Shown: one piece after another, positions 1 through 6,855 of the stretch
Layout of the letters: every line of letters begins with the position of its first letter
Position numbering within the stretch: the stretch's first letter is position 1
NCBI GenBank assembly: GCA_947458795.1
Contig: CANHCD010000091.1
Coordinates: forward strand, 1 to 7,518
DNA: 7,518 nt
Reading direction: 5' to 3'
Origin: Cyclobacteriaceae bacterium
Lineage (GTDB): Bacteria > Bacteroidota > Bacteroidia > Cytophagales > Cyclobacteriaceae
Translations under genes and position numbers: made by a program
The notes under the pieces: generated by a model
The model's input: the letters and a program-made list of their open reading frames with translations, nothing else
What the model was told of the DNA's origin: nothing
The model's database searches: none

Positions 1-1501
1 CCCCATTTTTGAATTTCACCTTCATGGATACATCACTTACGATGGTGCCCATGCTGAGTCGGTGCTTCATGGCAATATTCTTGTTTTTTACTCGGTACAT
101 CCCATCTTCCTCCACCACTACTTTTAAGAATTCATCGTAGCTCCCTAGCGAACTTCCTCCTTTGGTGATGAATTCAAGTATCCACTGGTACTCCTCCAGG
201 CTTAATTGCTCGAATGACTTTGTTTTCCGAACGATTTGAAAAAGAGCTTGGGGTTCAAATCCTTCGCCTACGGCTAGCGTCACTAGAAATTGAATCAACA
301 CATCATAGGGAATGGCTGGTGGATATTGAGATTCCAAATCTTCTGCTTCGATGGCAGTTCGCAAGGCAGCAGCTTCAATGAGTTCCAGGGCATTTGTGGG
401 CACAAAAAACACCACAGAAGGAAGGCCAGGTTGGTGGCCGGCTCTACCTGCACGTTGCACAAATCGAGAAACTCCCTTTGGGCTTCCAATTTGAATGACC
501 CGATCTACCGGCCGAAAATCTACCCCCAAATCCAAACTGGAGGTACAAACTACCACCTTTAGGATGCCCTCGTGTAGTGCATTTTCTACCCAGTTGCGGA
601 TGCTGCTATCCAAGGAGCCGTGGTGCATGGCCATCCATCCCGCCCAATCAGGTCTGATTTCAAGAATTTTCTGGTACCACATCTCTGTTTGTGAGCGGGT
701 ATTTGTAAAAAGTAAAACGGATTTGCCCCCTTCAATGGTCTCGATGACCTGATCCACTAATCGAAGTCCTAAATGCCCAGACCAGGGGTATTTTTCTATT
801 TCTTCTGGGAATATAGATTGAAGTCGAATTTCTTTTTGAAGGTTTGCTTTGATGATATGCAAGGGGAGCTCATGCCCCAGCAAGGTGCTGGCAGCCTCCT
901 GCAAGTTGCCAAGCGTGGCAGATATCGCCCAACGCATAAAGGGATGGCTGCATTTTGCTTGTAGGTAGGCAAGTGCCAATTGGATTTGTACCCCTCGTTT
1001 GTTGCCCACCAGTTCATGCCATTCATCGACTACCACGCAGCGGAGATTTTGGTAGAGGGCTGCGGTTTCTTTCTGGGACAACAGGATATGTAAGGTTTCA
1101 GGGGTCGTAATCAGACACTCGGGTGGATTACGTTGGAAGCGAGCCCTTGTTTTGGCATCGGTATCTCCATTTCGCACCGCCACGGTCCAGGGTACCCCCA
1201 AGCCATCACAGGCCTCCTGCATGGCCTTTTGTAGATCTTGGGCCAGTGCCCTGAGGGGAGTTACCCAAATGAGTTGAATTCCATTTTTTTTAGATGTTTT
1301 CCAATCGCCTGGATTATTTTGAATGTAGTTCAAAAGCACAGGAAACCAGAGGGCATAGGTTTTTCCAGAACCTGTGGGAGCGTTGAGGAGTCCGGATTTT
1401 CCATCCAGGTAATCTTTCCATGCTTGAATTTGGAATGGGAATGGAGTCCATCCTTTTTGCTTGAAGTAGGCAAGGCCTGGGGTCAACCGTGGATCTTCCA
1501 T
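1..1501 (-). CDS. Ligase-associated Lhr-like DEXH-box helicase, partial (C-terminus beyond left edge)
   Basis: This is a superfamily 2 ATP-dependent nucleic acid helicase of the Lhr-like, ligase-associated group, thought to act with the adjacent ATP-dependent ligase in DNA damage repair in the cytoplasm. The start is ATG at 1501-1499, one base after the ligase stop; about 500 codons are visible with no stop before the window edge. Seen motifs: Walker A APTGSGKT at residues 41-48, the Walker B/DEXH box DEWH at 159-162 in the context VVVDEWHELVGNKRG, motif III SAT in AISATLGN, motif V SSLDLGVDF at about 321-329 and motif VI QRAGRAGH at 349-356. The last visible residues include HRLSMGTIVSD, a conserved stretch of this family. 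Family members are roughly 800-830 residues, so about 300 C-terminal residues are missing here only because the window ends. All helicase motifs are intact. The one-base spacing suggests translational coupling to the ligase. Confidence 0.95.
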   Translation of the reverse strand, partial: MEDPRLTPGLAYFKQKGWTPFPFQIQAWKDYLDGKSGLLNAPTGSGKTYALWFPVLLNYIQNNPGDWKTSKKNGIQLIWVTPLRALAQDLQKAMQEACDGLGVPWTVAVRNGDTDAKTRARFQRNPPECLITTPETLHILLSQKETAALYQNLRCVVVDEWHELVGNKRGVQIQLALAYLQAKCSHPFMRWAISATLGNLQEAASTLLGHELPLHIIKANLQKEIRLQSIFPEEIEKYPWSGHLGLRLVDQVIETIEGGKSVLLFTNTRSQTEMWYQKILEIRPDWAGWMAMHHGSLDSSIRNWVENALHEGILKVVVCTSSLDLGVDFRPVDRVIQIGSPKGVSRFVQRAGRAGHQPGLPSVVFFVPTNALELIEAAALRTAIEAEDLESQYPPAIPYDVLIQFLVTLAVGEGFEPQALFQIVRKTKSFEQLSLEEYQWILEFITKGGSSLGSYDEFLKVVVEEDGMYRVKNKNIAMKHRLSMGTIVSDVSMKVKFKNG

Positions 1502-1502
1502 A

Positions 1503-3083
1503 TCAGGGCAGTAAGGCTTTCAGATCCGCCAGGCTGTTTGCTTGGTCGATTGGCTTGTCTTTTCGCCAGCGGGAGATTCTTGGAAATCGTAGTGCAATGC
1601 CGCTTTTGTGCCGTGGACTGGCTTGGATGCCTTCAAAGGCGATTTCAAAAACTAGCCCAGGGGTAACGGTCCGAACCGGGCCAAATTTTTCCTTGGTGTT
1701 TTTTTTGACATAGGCATCCACCTCACGAATCTCTGCATCCGTCAATCCAGAGTAGGCTTTGGCGAAGGAAACCAGCACTTCCCCATCCCAGACCCCAAAG
1801 GTGTAATCTGTAAATAAGTCTGCTCGTCTGCCATGTCCTTTTTGGGCATAGATGAGCACCCCATCGATGTGCATGGGGTTTAACTTCCATTTCCACCAAC
1901 TCCCGCGTTTTCGGCCTGTTTCGTAGTTGGAGTCCTTCTTTTTGAGCATCAGGCCTTCAGTTTGAAGTTCTCTGGCATTTTCTCGGACTTGAGCCAATTC
2001 CTCCCAGGAAGTGAAGGTGATGGTCTCTGAAAGTTGAAGTTTTGGGTGATTTACGGAATTCACTAACTCTTCCAACAGCACTTTTCGGCGGCTTAGCGGT
2101 TCATTTCGAAGGTCTTTTCCTTTCCATTCCAAGAGGTCGAAAGCGATAAAACTTGCTGGAGCCTCAAGTAGGACTTTCTTGGATAGGGTTTTTCGTGTGA
2201 TACGCGTCTGTAGAACTGAAAATGGAAGGGGAATACCTTCTTGGAATGCAAGCAATTCACCATCGAGAACCGTACCGTCTGGGACCTGGTCTAGGAAGTC
2301 CAGGATTTCGGGAAACTTATCGTTGACCAGCTCTTCACCACGGCTCCAAATAAAGGACTGCTGCCCTCTTCGGATCAATTGGCCGCGGATGCCATCCCAC
2401 TTCCATTCTGCAATCCATTCTGGGACGGTGCTGCTCTCCAGGAAGTCTATTTCAATGGGATGCGCCAAGAAAAAAGGATAGGGTTTGGAGTAATCTTCCT
2501 CGCTGTTATCTGGGTGAAGGAGCTCCTTGAGGCTTATTTTTTCTGGATTCCAGTTGCCCATCAAGCGATGCGCAACCTGGGCTTGCGACAGCCCAGCAAA
2601 CTTGGACAGGGCTTGAATGAGCAGGTTTTGGCTAACTCCAATTCGAAATCCTCCTGTGATCAATTTATTGAATACAAATCGCTCTAGGCTAGTGAATTGA
2701 TCCCAGGCAGTTAAAATTTTTGTTTTCTTCACTTCTTCGGCATCCTTTGCTAAATTCTGAAGCCAGTCAATCCATTCAGTAAGCGTTAGGTTATGTGTTC
2801 CAGTGGTGGAAGGAAGGAGCAAAGCAATTGTTTCTGCTAGGTCGCCTACCGCTTGGTACGATTCTTCAAAAAGCCAATCGGGGATTCCTGCCTTTTCTTG
2901 ACACCAGGTTCGCAATTGTTTCGCATTCACTTGACGCTTGGGCCTACGGTGGGAAAAAATAGTAATCACCCAAACCGAATCCGAATCCGAAGCATGCCTA
3001 AAAAACCAGGCCAATGCATCGAGTTTATCTCCAGTTTTGGTGGATTGATCGAGTCTATGGATTAGTTCTGCAAAAATTTGCAT
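1503..3083 (-). CDS. ATP-dependent DNA ligase (ligase-associated damage response / PP_1105-like family)
   Basis: The enzyme seals nicks in duplex DNA by ligase adenylation, AMP transfer to the 5' phosphate and phosphodiester formation. At 526 residues it has the family's usual length. Residues 1 to about 195 match the helical N-terminal DNA-binding domain; the typical opening (FAELIHRLDQSTKT... RRPKR near 46-50) supports the start. The adenylation domain carries motif I EWKWDGIR with the predicted AMP-accepting Lys228, motif Ia/Ib SRGEE at 247-251, motif III VLDGELLAF at 272-280, IIIa FIAFDLLEW at 312-320, motif IV EGLML at 376-380 and motif V WWKWKL at 396-401. The C-terminal OB fold runs from about 405 and includes FEIAFEGIQAS and RFPRISRWR. 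All catalytic positions look intact. It is first in an operon with the DEXH helicase. The exonuclease gene that often precedes it is absent; the divergent neighbour is a lipoprotein. Homologues are named cisplatin damage response ligases; a repair role here is inferred from family and context. Confidence 0.96.
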   Translation of the reverse strand: MQIFAELIHRLDQSTKTGDKLDALAWFFRHASDSDSVWVITIFSHRRPKRQVNAKQLRTWCQEKAGIPDWLFEESYQAVGDLAETIALLLPSTTGTHNLTLTEWIDWLQNLAKDAEEVKKTKILTAWDQFTSLERFVFNKLITGGFRIGVSQNLLIQALSKFAGLSQAQVAHRLMGNWNPEKISLKELLHPDNSEEDYSKPYPFFLAHPIEIDFLESSTVPEWIAEWKWDGIRGQLIRRGQQSFIWSRGEELVNDKFPEILDFLDQVPDGTVLDGELLAFQEGIPLPFSVLQTRITRKTLSKKVLLEAPASFIAFDLLEWKGKDLRNEPLSRRKVLLEELVNSVNHPKLQLSETITFTSWEELAQVRENARELQTEGLMLKKKDSNYETGRKRGSWWKWKLNPMHIDGVLIYAQKGHGRRADLFTDYTFGVWDGEVLVSFAKAYSGLTDAEIREVDAYVKKNTKEKFGPVRTVTPGLVFEIAFEGIQASPRHKSGIALRFPRISRWRKDKPIDQANSLADLKALLP

Positions 3084-3208
3084 TGAAATAAAGATCTAGA
3101 AGGTGATTTTTGCAGGAAGAAAGTAGACTAGCCAAAACGAATGCCTAAATTAGAGTTTGATTTGAACCACTTTTTAAAAATTGCGTTTAAAAAGAAAACC
3201 TACTTCCT

Positions 3209-3715
3209 ATGAAAAAGTTATTGCTTCTTCTTTCGCTAGCGATCTGCATGGGATCATGCAAAGATGCCGATGAAAATCAATATTCTGGAAGAAGTATGGA
3301 AGTTGACCTTTTTCAAGCAAGCACCTATGCCTATAAAGGTAAGGTGGAATTTAGAGAATTGGTAGACGGCAACTTGGAATTAGTGTTGCGAATGAATGGC
3401 GCTAAATCTTACACGGATGATACTTTTCCTGCCCATTTACATTTTGGCAGTTACAACCAAGCAGATGCGCCCATTGCACAGATCCTGAATCCGGTATCCT
3501 CCAGTAAGTTGGAATCCACTACTCAGTTGGGGTCACTTTCGGATGGTAGAAATTTAAAATTTGACGATTTAGCTGCCTTCGATGGGCATATCAAAATTCA
3601 TTTAGCGAATGAAGGGCCCGACTACTCGGTTATTTTAGTGGCCGGAAATTTAGGTCCGAAATCCAAGGCGGATTTTGATCCGAATCAAGTGGCCGTCTGC
3701 GGGAAGACATTTTAA
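3209..3715 (+). CDS. Small lipoprotein with possible CHRD / Cu,Zn-SOD-like domain
   Basis: This is a 168-residue predicted lipoprotein. The signal peptide has a KK charged start, a leucine-rich core and a lipobox ending at Cys17 (MGSC). The following residues KDADE resemble the acidic export signal that sends Bacteroidota lipoproteins to the cell surface. The mature part looks like a single beta-rich domain. It contains AHLHFG (His76, His78) and GHIKIHLAN (His127, His131) followed by VILVAGNLG, a layout reminiscent of CHRD and Cu/Zn-superoxide-dismutase-like folds, in which such histidines can bind metal. A lone Cys164 sits near the C-terminus. I do not recognise a characterised homologue; the fold assignment is a weak pattern match and no enzymatic activity should be assumed. 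The gene stands alone, diverges from the ligase operon and ends at the hairpin terminator. No clear TAnnTTTG promoter was found in the 125 bases upstream. Confidence 0.85.
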   Translation: MKKLLLLLSLAICMGSCKDADENQYSGRSMEVDLFQASTYAYKGKVEFRELVDGNLELVLRMNGAKSYTDDTFPAHLHFGSYNQADAPIAQILNPVSSSKLESTTQLGSLSDGRNLKFDDLAAFDGHIKIHLANEGPDYSVILVAGNLGPKSKADFDPNQVAVCGKTF

Positions 3716-3716
3716 C

Positions 3717-3755
3717 AAAAAAGGGGCTAATCTGATCAGATTAGCCCCTTTTTTT
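3717..3755. terminator. Bidirectional rho-independent terminator between convergent genes
   Basis: Six A residues (3717-3722) precede a perfect palindrome at 3723-3748 with an 11-bp stem beginning GGGGC and a GATC loop, followed by seven T residues (3749-3755). The A tract becomes a U tract on the opposite strand, so the structure can end transcription from the plus-strand lipoprotein gene (stop at 3715) and from the minus-strand receptor/lipoprotein operon (stop at 3769). Confidence 0.93.
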
Positions 3756-3768
3756 GCGATACCTTTCC

Positions 3769-4365
3769 TTAGTTCAAAATCACCGGAAAAGTAAGATCTA
3801 AATCTGTTTCTCCACCTGCCTGTGCGAAGTTGGCAAAGTTAGGATTGCTTGCTCCTGGAAAGCTTTTGTTCAGGTCATGTCGAAGGACTACCCGCATGTT
3901 GCTGTTGTTGGTGCCTGTAGATGAGGATACCGTTACCGTAGTTTTTAGACCTAAGGCTATGCCTCCAGCATCGGCATATTGAATGCTGAAGAAGCTGCTA
4001 TCGAACACTTGGCCCAAGAAGAAAAACTGGTGTGCTGCAGCCTCAGTCAAGATTTCTTTAGTGATGTCTTCGCCTTTAATCCCATTTGTAACCTCAATCG
4101 TCATTTGATACTTTTTGCCTTTGGCAAGGCTGACGGACTGGATGGTAGGGGTCTTACCTACTACAATGCCTTGTGGGTCACTGGCTTTGAAACTTAAAAC
4201 AGAACCAACTAGTGCATTTGAGGCATCCAATTCTTGAAACTTCAGGGTTACGTCTGTGATTACTTCTCCATCATTCTCTTTTGTAGGATCTTCACTTTCG
4301 CAAGAAGCGAAACCGAAGGCTACTAACGCTAGGAGGTACAGGGATACTTTTTTGAGGTTTTTCAT
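3769..4365 (-). CDS. TonB-receptor-associated lipoprotein ('type 1 periplasmic binding fold'-like family)
   Basis: This 198-residue predicted lipoprotein has a charged start (MKNLKK), a hydrophobic core and a lipobox FASC with Cys22. The following ESEDP stretch is acidic, as in surface-exported Bacteroidota lipoproteins. The mature domain begins with EVITDVTLKFQ, passes through EDITKEILTEAAAHQFFF (about 99-116) and VVLRHDLNKS (about 149-158), and ends with GGETDLDLTF. These features match a Bacteroidota family that I recall being annotated as type 1 periplasmic binding fold superfamily proteins; the biochemical role is not established. It lies 11 bases after the TonB-dependent receptor stop, so the two are almost certainly co-transcribed. 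By analogy with other receptor-lipoprotein pairs it may capture the receptor's substrate at the cell surface, which is inference. It ends just before the bidirectional terminator. Confidence 0.9.
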   Translation of the reverse strand: MKNLKKVSLYLLALVAFGFASCESEDPTKENDGEVITDVTLKFQELDASNALVGSVLSFKASDPQGIVVGKTPTIQSVSLAKGKKYQMTIEVTNGIKGEDITKEILTEAAAHQFFFLGQVFDSSFFSIQYADAGGIALGLKTTVTVSSSTGTNNSNMRVVLRHDLNKSFPGASNPNFANFAQAGGETDLDLTFPVILN

Positions 4366-4376
4366 GGGAATTAAAT

Positions 4377-6680
4377 TTAGAATTGGTAATTGAGTTTTAG
4401 TTGAAAATTTCTACCCATATCGGCGGTGAAATACCGAAAACGGTTCATGTATTCTTTGAATTCAGTATTCAACAGGTTGTTCACCTGGACACTTACACTG
4501 AAATCATGTTGGAAAAGTTGTATTTTTTTGGAAAAGCCCAAGTTCACCAAGGTGTAGCCTGGAGGGGAAGGGGCAAGGTCAAAGTCCGGTTCTCGAATTT
4601 GTTGGGCGACCAATACCTGGCTTAGGGTCAGACGGTTTTGTCGTTCTGGATCTTTCCCAAATTCATACGAAAGACCCCAATCCATGCGATCGGAAGGGAT
4701 AAATGGGAAGTAGCTGTTGGTTTCGGTATTTTTTGCTCGAATGATCGAACCTTTTGCATAGCCATTGAAGTGATCCGAGAATCGATAGGTTCCTGAAAGA
4801 TCGACCCCATAAAATAATGCATCCGCTTGGAGGTATTCGTAGACATTGAAGGTTCCTCGTAAGCTGACGAAAGTTTGTCCGGTAGGATTCAAGAAAATGT
4901 AATCTTGAATCTGATTCGTGTATCCAGTCAGTTCTAGGCTTGCATTCTTACCTTCATACTCCAATGAATTGACCCATTTGAGCGACTTTTCGGTTGACAA
5001 GTCAGCATCTCCAATTTCTACTGCAGCAGCGCCATGGTGTAGCCCTTGGCTGAAGAGTTCATTTACATTTGGGGGTCTCCAAGCGGTACCTAGGTTGGAA
5101 GTAAATGTCAAATTGGAATTGAGCTGGTACATGCCTCCTAGAAAAGCCGAACCATTCTGATAGTTTAGGTTGGCTTCCTGAAGGTCATTGCCGATGTATC
5201 TAGCAGCTGAAAGCGTCCGGTAATCGTAACGTAGACCTGCTTCCAATTCCAATGGACCTTTCAGGTATTTTTCCATCAGGTAAACGCCCGCATTGACCAG
5301 ATCATAATTTGGAATTAGTGGAGTAACACCAGTTCCTGGCAAGTTGCTGTTGGCTTGCTGTATCAGGTGAAGGCCCATGGATCCTGTCCAATGGGACTTT
5401 AAATTATGTTCTAAAAATAGCTCTGCAGTATTGGTAAACAGTTCCAAATCCAAGCTTGGGCGCGCATTCAATTCTCCTCTTCGCCGGTCAAATTCTTTGC
5501 GATTGTTTTGCTGAAAACCATACTGAAAATTGAGTTTCCAAGAGGGATTCAAGTGGTAATGCGCCTTGATTTTGGCCAAGTGGTGTGTGACTACCTGCTT
5601 GGGATTGCTGATGGAGTAGGTAAAGTCCGCTTGGGTAAAGGGAGCTCCATTTTTGATGATTTCAAGTAAGTCGGATAGGTTTCCGGTATGTGAATCGCGG
5701 AGAATACCCAATTCAGTGGTAAAAAAGCTGTAGTAGACTTCAGTCCCCAGTTTGGAGGAACTGTAGCCCAAAGCAGCAGAGCCACTTCCCTCAGCCATTC
5801 CTGTGTTGCCTTGGAAATAATCAGGAGTTCGAACATTTCCTGCGCGCCTTGCTGCTCCTTGAATTCGGTAGCCAAGGCCTTTTATCGTGCCAGAACCACC
5901 AGAATGGGACACAGCCATGTTTCCTGCGCCACCATTGCTGTGGCCAACTAGGTTGATTTCTGTTTTTGATTTGGCTGTTGTGGGCAGGGCAGGAGGGTTG
6001 ACCAAAATCACTCCTCCCATCGCTTCGGGTCCATAACGAACCGTCTCTGCACCTTTGACCACCGTAAGTTCATCCGCTAAAAAAGGATCAATTTCTGGTG
6101 CATGTTCCGCTCCCCACTGCTGTCCTTCCAGTCGGATTCCGTTGTTGAGAATTAAGATTCGGTTGCTGTGGAGTCCATGGATGACAGGTTTGGATATGGT
6201 ATTTCCAGTGGAGAAGGTGGTTACGCCTGCTACACGCTTGAGGCTTTCACCCAAACTTTCACCTCGAGATTGTAGGAGGGCTTCCCCATAGAGGGTGGAT
6301 ACTGCGGTAGTTGTTTGAACGGCCTCTCGGTGCCCATGTACCTCTACACCCGTGAGCGCTACTGCCTCTTCCTCCATTTTGAAGGTGAAGTTACTGGTAC
6401 CCGCACTGAGCAGGATGCTTTGCTTTACCTCCTTGTGTCCAATAAACGTAATTTGGATTGTCTTTTTGCCAGGGCAAAGATTGCGGAAGGTGAAATTTCC
6501 ATTTGTATCTGTAGCTACTCCACTAGCTGATTCCGCTAGCCACACGTAGGCAGCTTCAATGGGCTGGTTATTCTCCAAATGAAGTACCCTCCCTCGTAGG
6601 ACGAGGTCACATTCCTGTGCCATAAGGGTACTCAGTGAACCCACAATCGCCAGACAAAGCAAAATTGCTTTTTGAATCAT
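4377..6680 (-). CDS. TonB-dependent outer-membrane receptor with carboxypeptidase-regulatory-like N-terminal domain
   Basis: This is an outer-membrane active transporter of 767 residues, powered by TonB-ExbBD. The signal peptide covers about 1-21 (cleavage after MAQ). Residues about 26-102 form a carboxypeptidase-regulatory-like beta domain (LRGRVLHLENNQPIEAAYV... TDTNGNFTF), common in Bacteroidota receptors. A TonB-box-like ALTGVEVHG lies at 108-116. The plug follows at about 120-230 with SKPVIHGLHSNRILILNNG, GQQWGAEHAPEIDPF at about 186-200 and VRYGPEAMGGVILV. The beta barrel fills the rest, with WRPPNVNELFSQGLHHG at about 534-550 and a terminal Phe767, as expected for barrel assembly. The plug and HGHRE, HGLH, EHAPE and HHG motifs resemble receptors sometimes linked to zinc, copper or haem uptake, but the substrate is not readable. 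No SusD partner is present, which argues against a classic glycan-uptake system. The small lipoprotein gene follows 11 bases downstream. Confidence 0.95.
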   Translation of the reverse strand: MIQKAILLCLAIVGSLSTLMAQECDLVLRGRVLHLENNQPIEAAYVWLAESASGVATDTNGNFTFRNLCPGKKTIQITFIGHKEVKQSILLSAGTSNFTFKMEEEAVALTGVEVHGHREAVQTTTAVSTLYGEALLQSRGESLGESLKRVAGVTTFSTGNTISKPVIHGLHSNRILILNNGIRLEGQQWGAEHAPEIDPFLADELTVVKGAETVRYGPEAMGGVILVNPPALPTTAKSKTEINLVGHSNGGAGNMAVSHSGGSGTIKGLGYRIQGAARRAGNVRTPDYFQGNTGMAEGSGSAALGYSSSKLGTEVYYSFFTTELGILRDSHTGNLSDLLEIIKNGAPFTQADFTYSISNPKQVVTHHLAKIKAHYHLNPSWKLNFQYGFQQNNRKEFDRRRGELNARPSLDLELFTNTAELFLEHNLKSHWTGSMGLHLIQQANSNLPGTGVTPLIPNYDLVNAGVYLMEKYLKGPLELEAGLRYDYRTLSAARYIGNDLQEANLNYQNGSAFLGGMYQLNSNLTFTSNLGTAWRPPNVNELFSQGLHHGAAAVEIGDADLSTEKSLKWVNSLEYEGKNASLELTGYTNQIQDYIFLNPTGQTFVSLRGTFNVYEYLQADALFYGVDLSGTYRFSDHFNGYAKGSIIRAKNTETNSYFPFIPSDRMDWGLSYEFGKDPERQNRLTLSQVLVAQQIREPDFDLAPSPPGYTLVNLGFSKKIQLFQHDFSVSVQVNNLLNTEFKEYMNRFRYFTADMGRNFQLKLNYQF

Positions 6681-6739
6681 AGTTGCAAAAGTAAAGTTTC
6701 ATTTAATACTACCCAATCTTTTTGTAACAAAGTTGCAAA
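6681..6739. repeat. Direct repeat pair AGTTGCAAA with palindrome TTTGTAACAAA in the receptor control region
   Basis: AGTTGCAAA occurs at 6681-6689, abutting the receptor start codon, and again at 6731-6739, exactly 50 bases apart (about five helical turns). The perfect palindrome TTTGTAACAAA (5+1+5) lies at 6721-6731, touching the second copy. The arrangement could be an operator for a regulator of the receptor operon; it could also be chance in AT-rich sequence. Confidence 0.4.
6686..6716 (-). promoter_or_regulatory. Candidate proximal promoter of the receptor operon (TTG-N20-TACTTTTG)
   Basis: On the minus strand TACTTTTG (6693-6686) fits the Bacteroidota -7 consensus TAnnTTTG, and a TTG at 6716-6714 lies 20 bases upstream, the usual distance of the -33 element. 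If used, transcription would start almost at the receptor ATG (6680), giving a leaderless or near-leaderless mRNA. Pattern match only. Confidence 0.4.
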
Positions 6740-6746
6740 TGATGAC

Positions 6747-6775
6747 CAAAGGTAAAATTTATTGATGTACCCGAA
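6747..6775 (-). promoter_or_regulatory. Candidate distal promoter of the receptor operon (TACCTTTG)
   Basis: TACCTTTG on the minus strand (6754-6747) is a perfect match to TAnnTTTG. The -33 region is poor: only TTCG at 6775-6772, 17 bases upstream. It would give a leader of about 60 bases containing the direct repeat and the small palindrome, a more conventional arrangement than the proximal candidate. Confidence 0.4.
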
Positions 6776-6800
6776 TATCGTGGTGCTCAGCATACAGCTG

Positions 6801-6832
6801 AAAACAAAAAATCCAGCTACTGCTGGATTTTT
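6801..6832 (-). terminator. Rho-independent terminator of the upstream membrane protein gene
   Basis: The arms ATCCAGC (6811-6817) and GCTGGAT (6822-6828) pair around a four-base TACT loop and extend by four A-T pairs to 6807 and 6832. On the minus strand the hairpin is followed by a T-rich tract (complement of 6801-6810). It lies 23 bases beyond the stop of the minus-strand gene at 6856 and separates it from the receptor operon, which therefore needs its own promoter. Confidence 0.82.
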
Positions 6833-6855
6833 GAATTTCAAATGGCTGAAGTAGA

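Noticed and set aside
290..1026. Several short plus- and minus-strand open frames
   Set aside because: All overlap the partial helicase gene in other frames; the helicase frame explains this DNA with ordered motifs.
1238..1713. Overlapping plus-strand open frames of 142 and 74 codons
   Set aside because: They lie antisense to the helicase N-terminus and ligase C-terminus, whose motifs are unmistakable; the translated peptides show no recognisable domain.
2179..3065. Plus-strand open frames of 70-102 codons
   Set aside because: Antisense shadows of the ligase gene, without start signals or family resemblance.
5591..5875. Minus-strand 94-codon frame inside the receptor gene
   Set aside because: Out of frame within the receptor barrel; the receptor reading frame is continuous and intact here.
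6721..6740. Zur- or Fur-type operator for the receptor operon
   Set aside because: TTTGTAACAAA is palindromic but too short and too unlike the classic Zur and Fur boxes to name the regulator.
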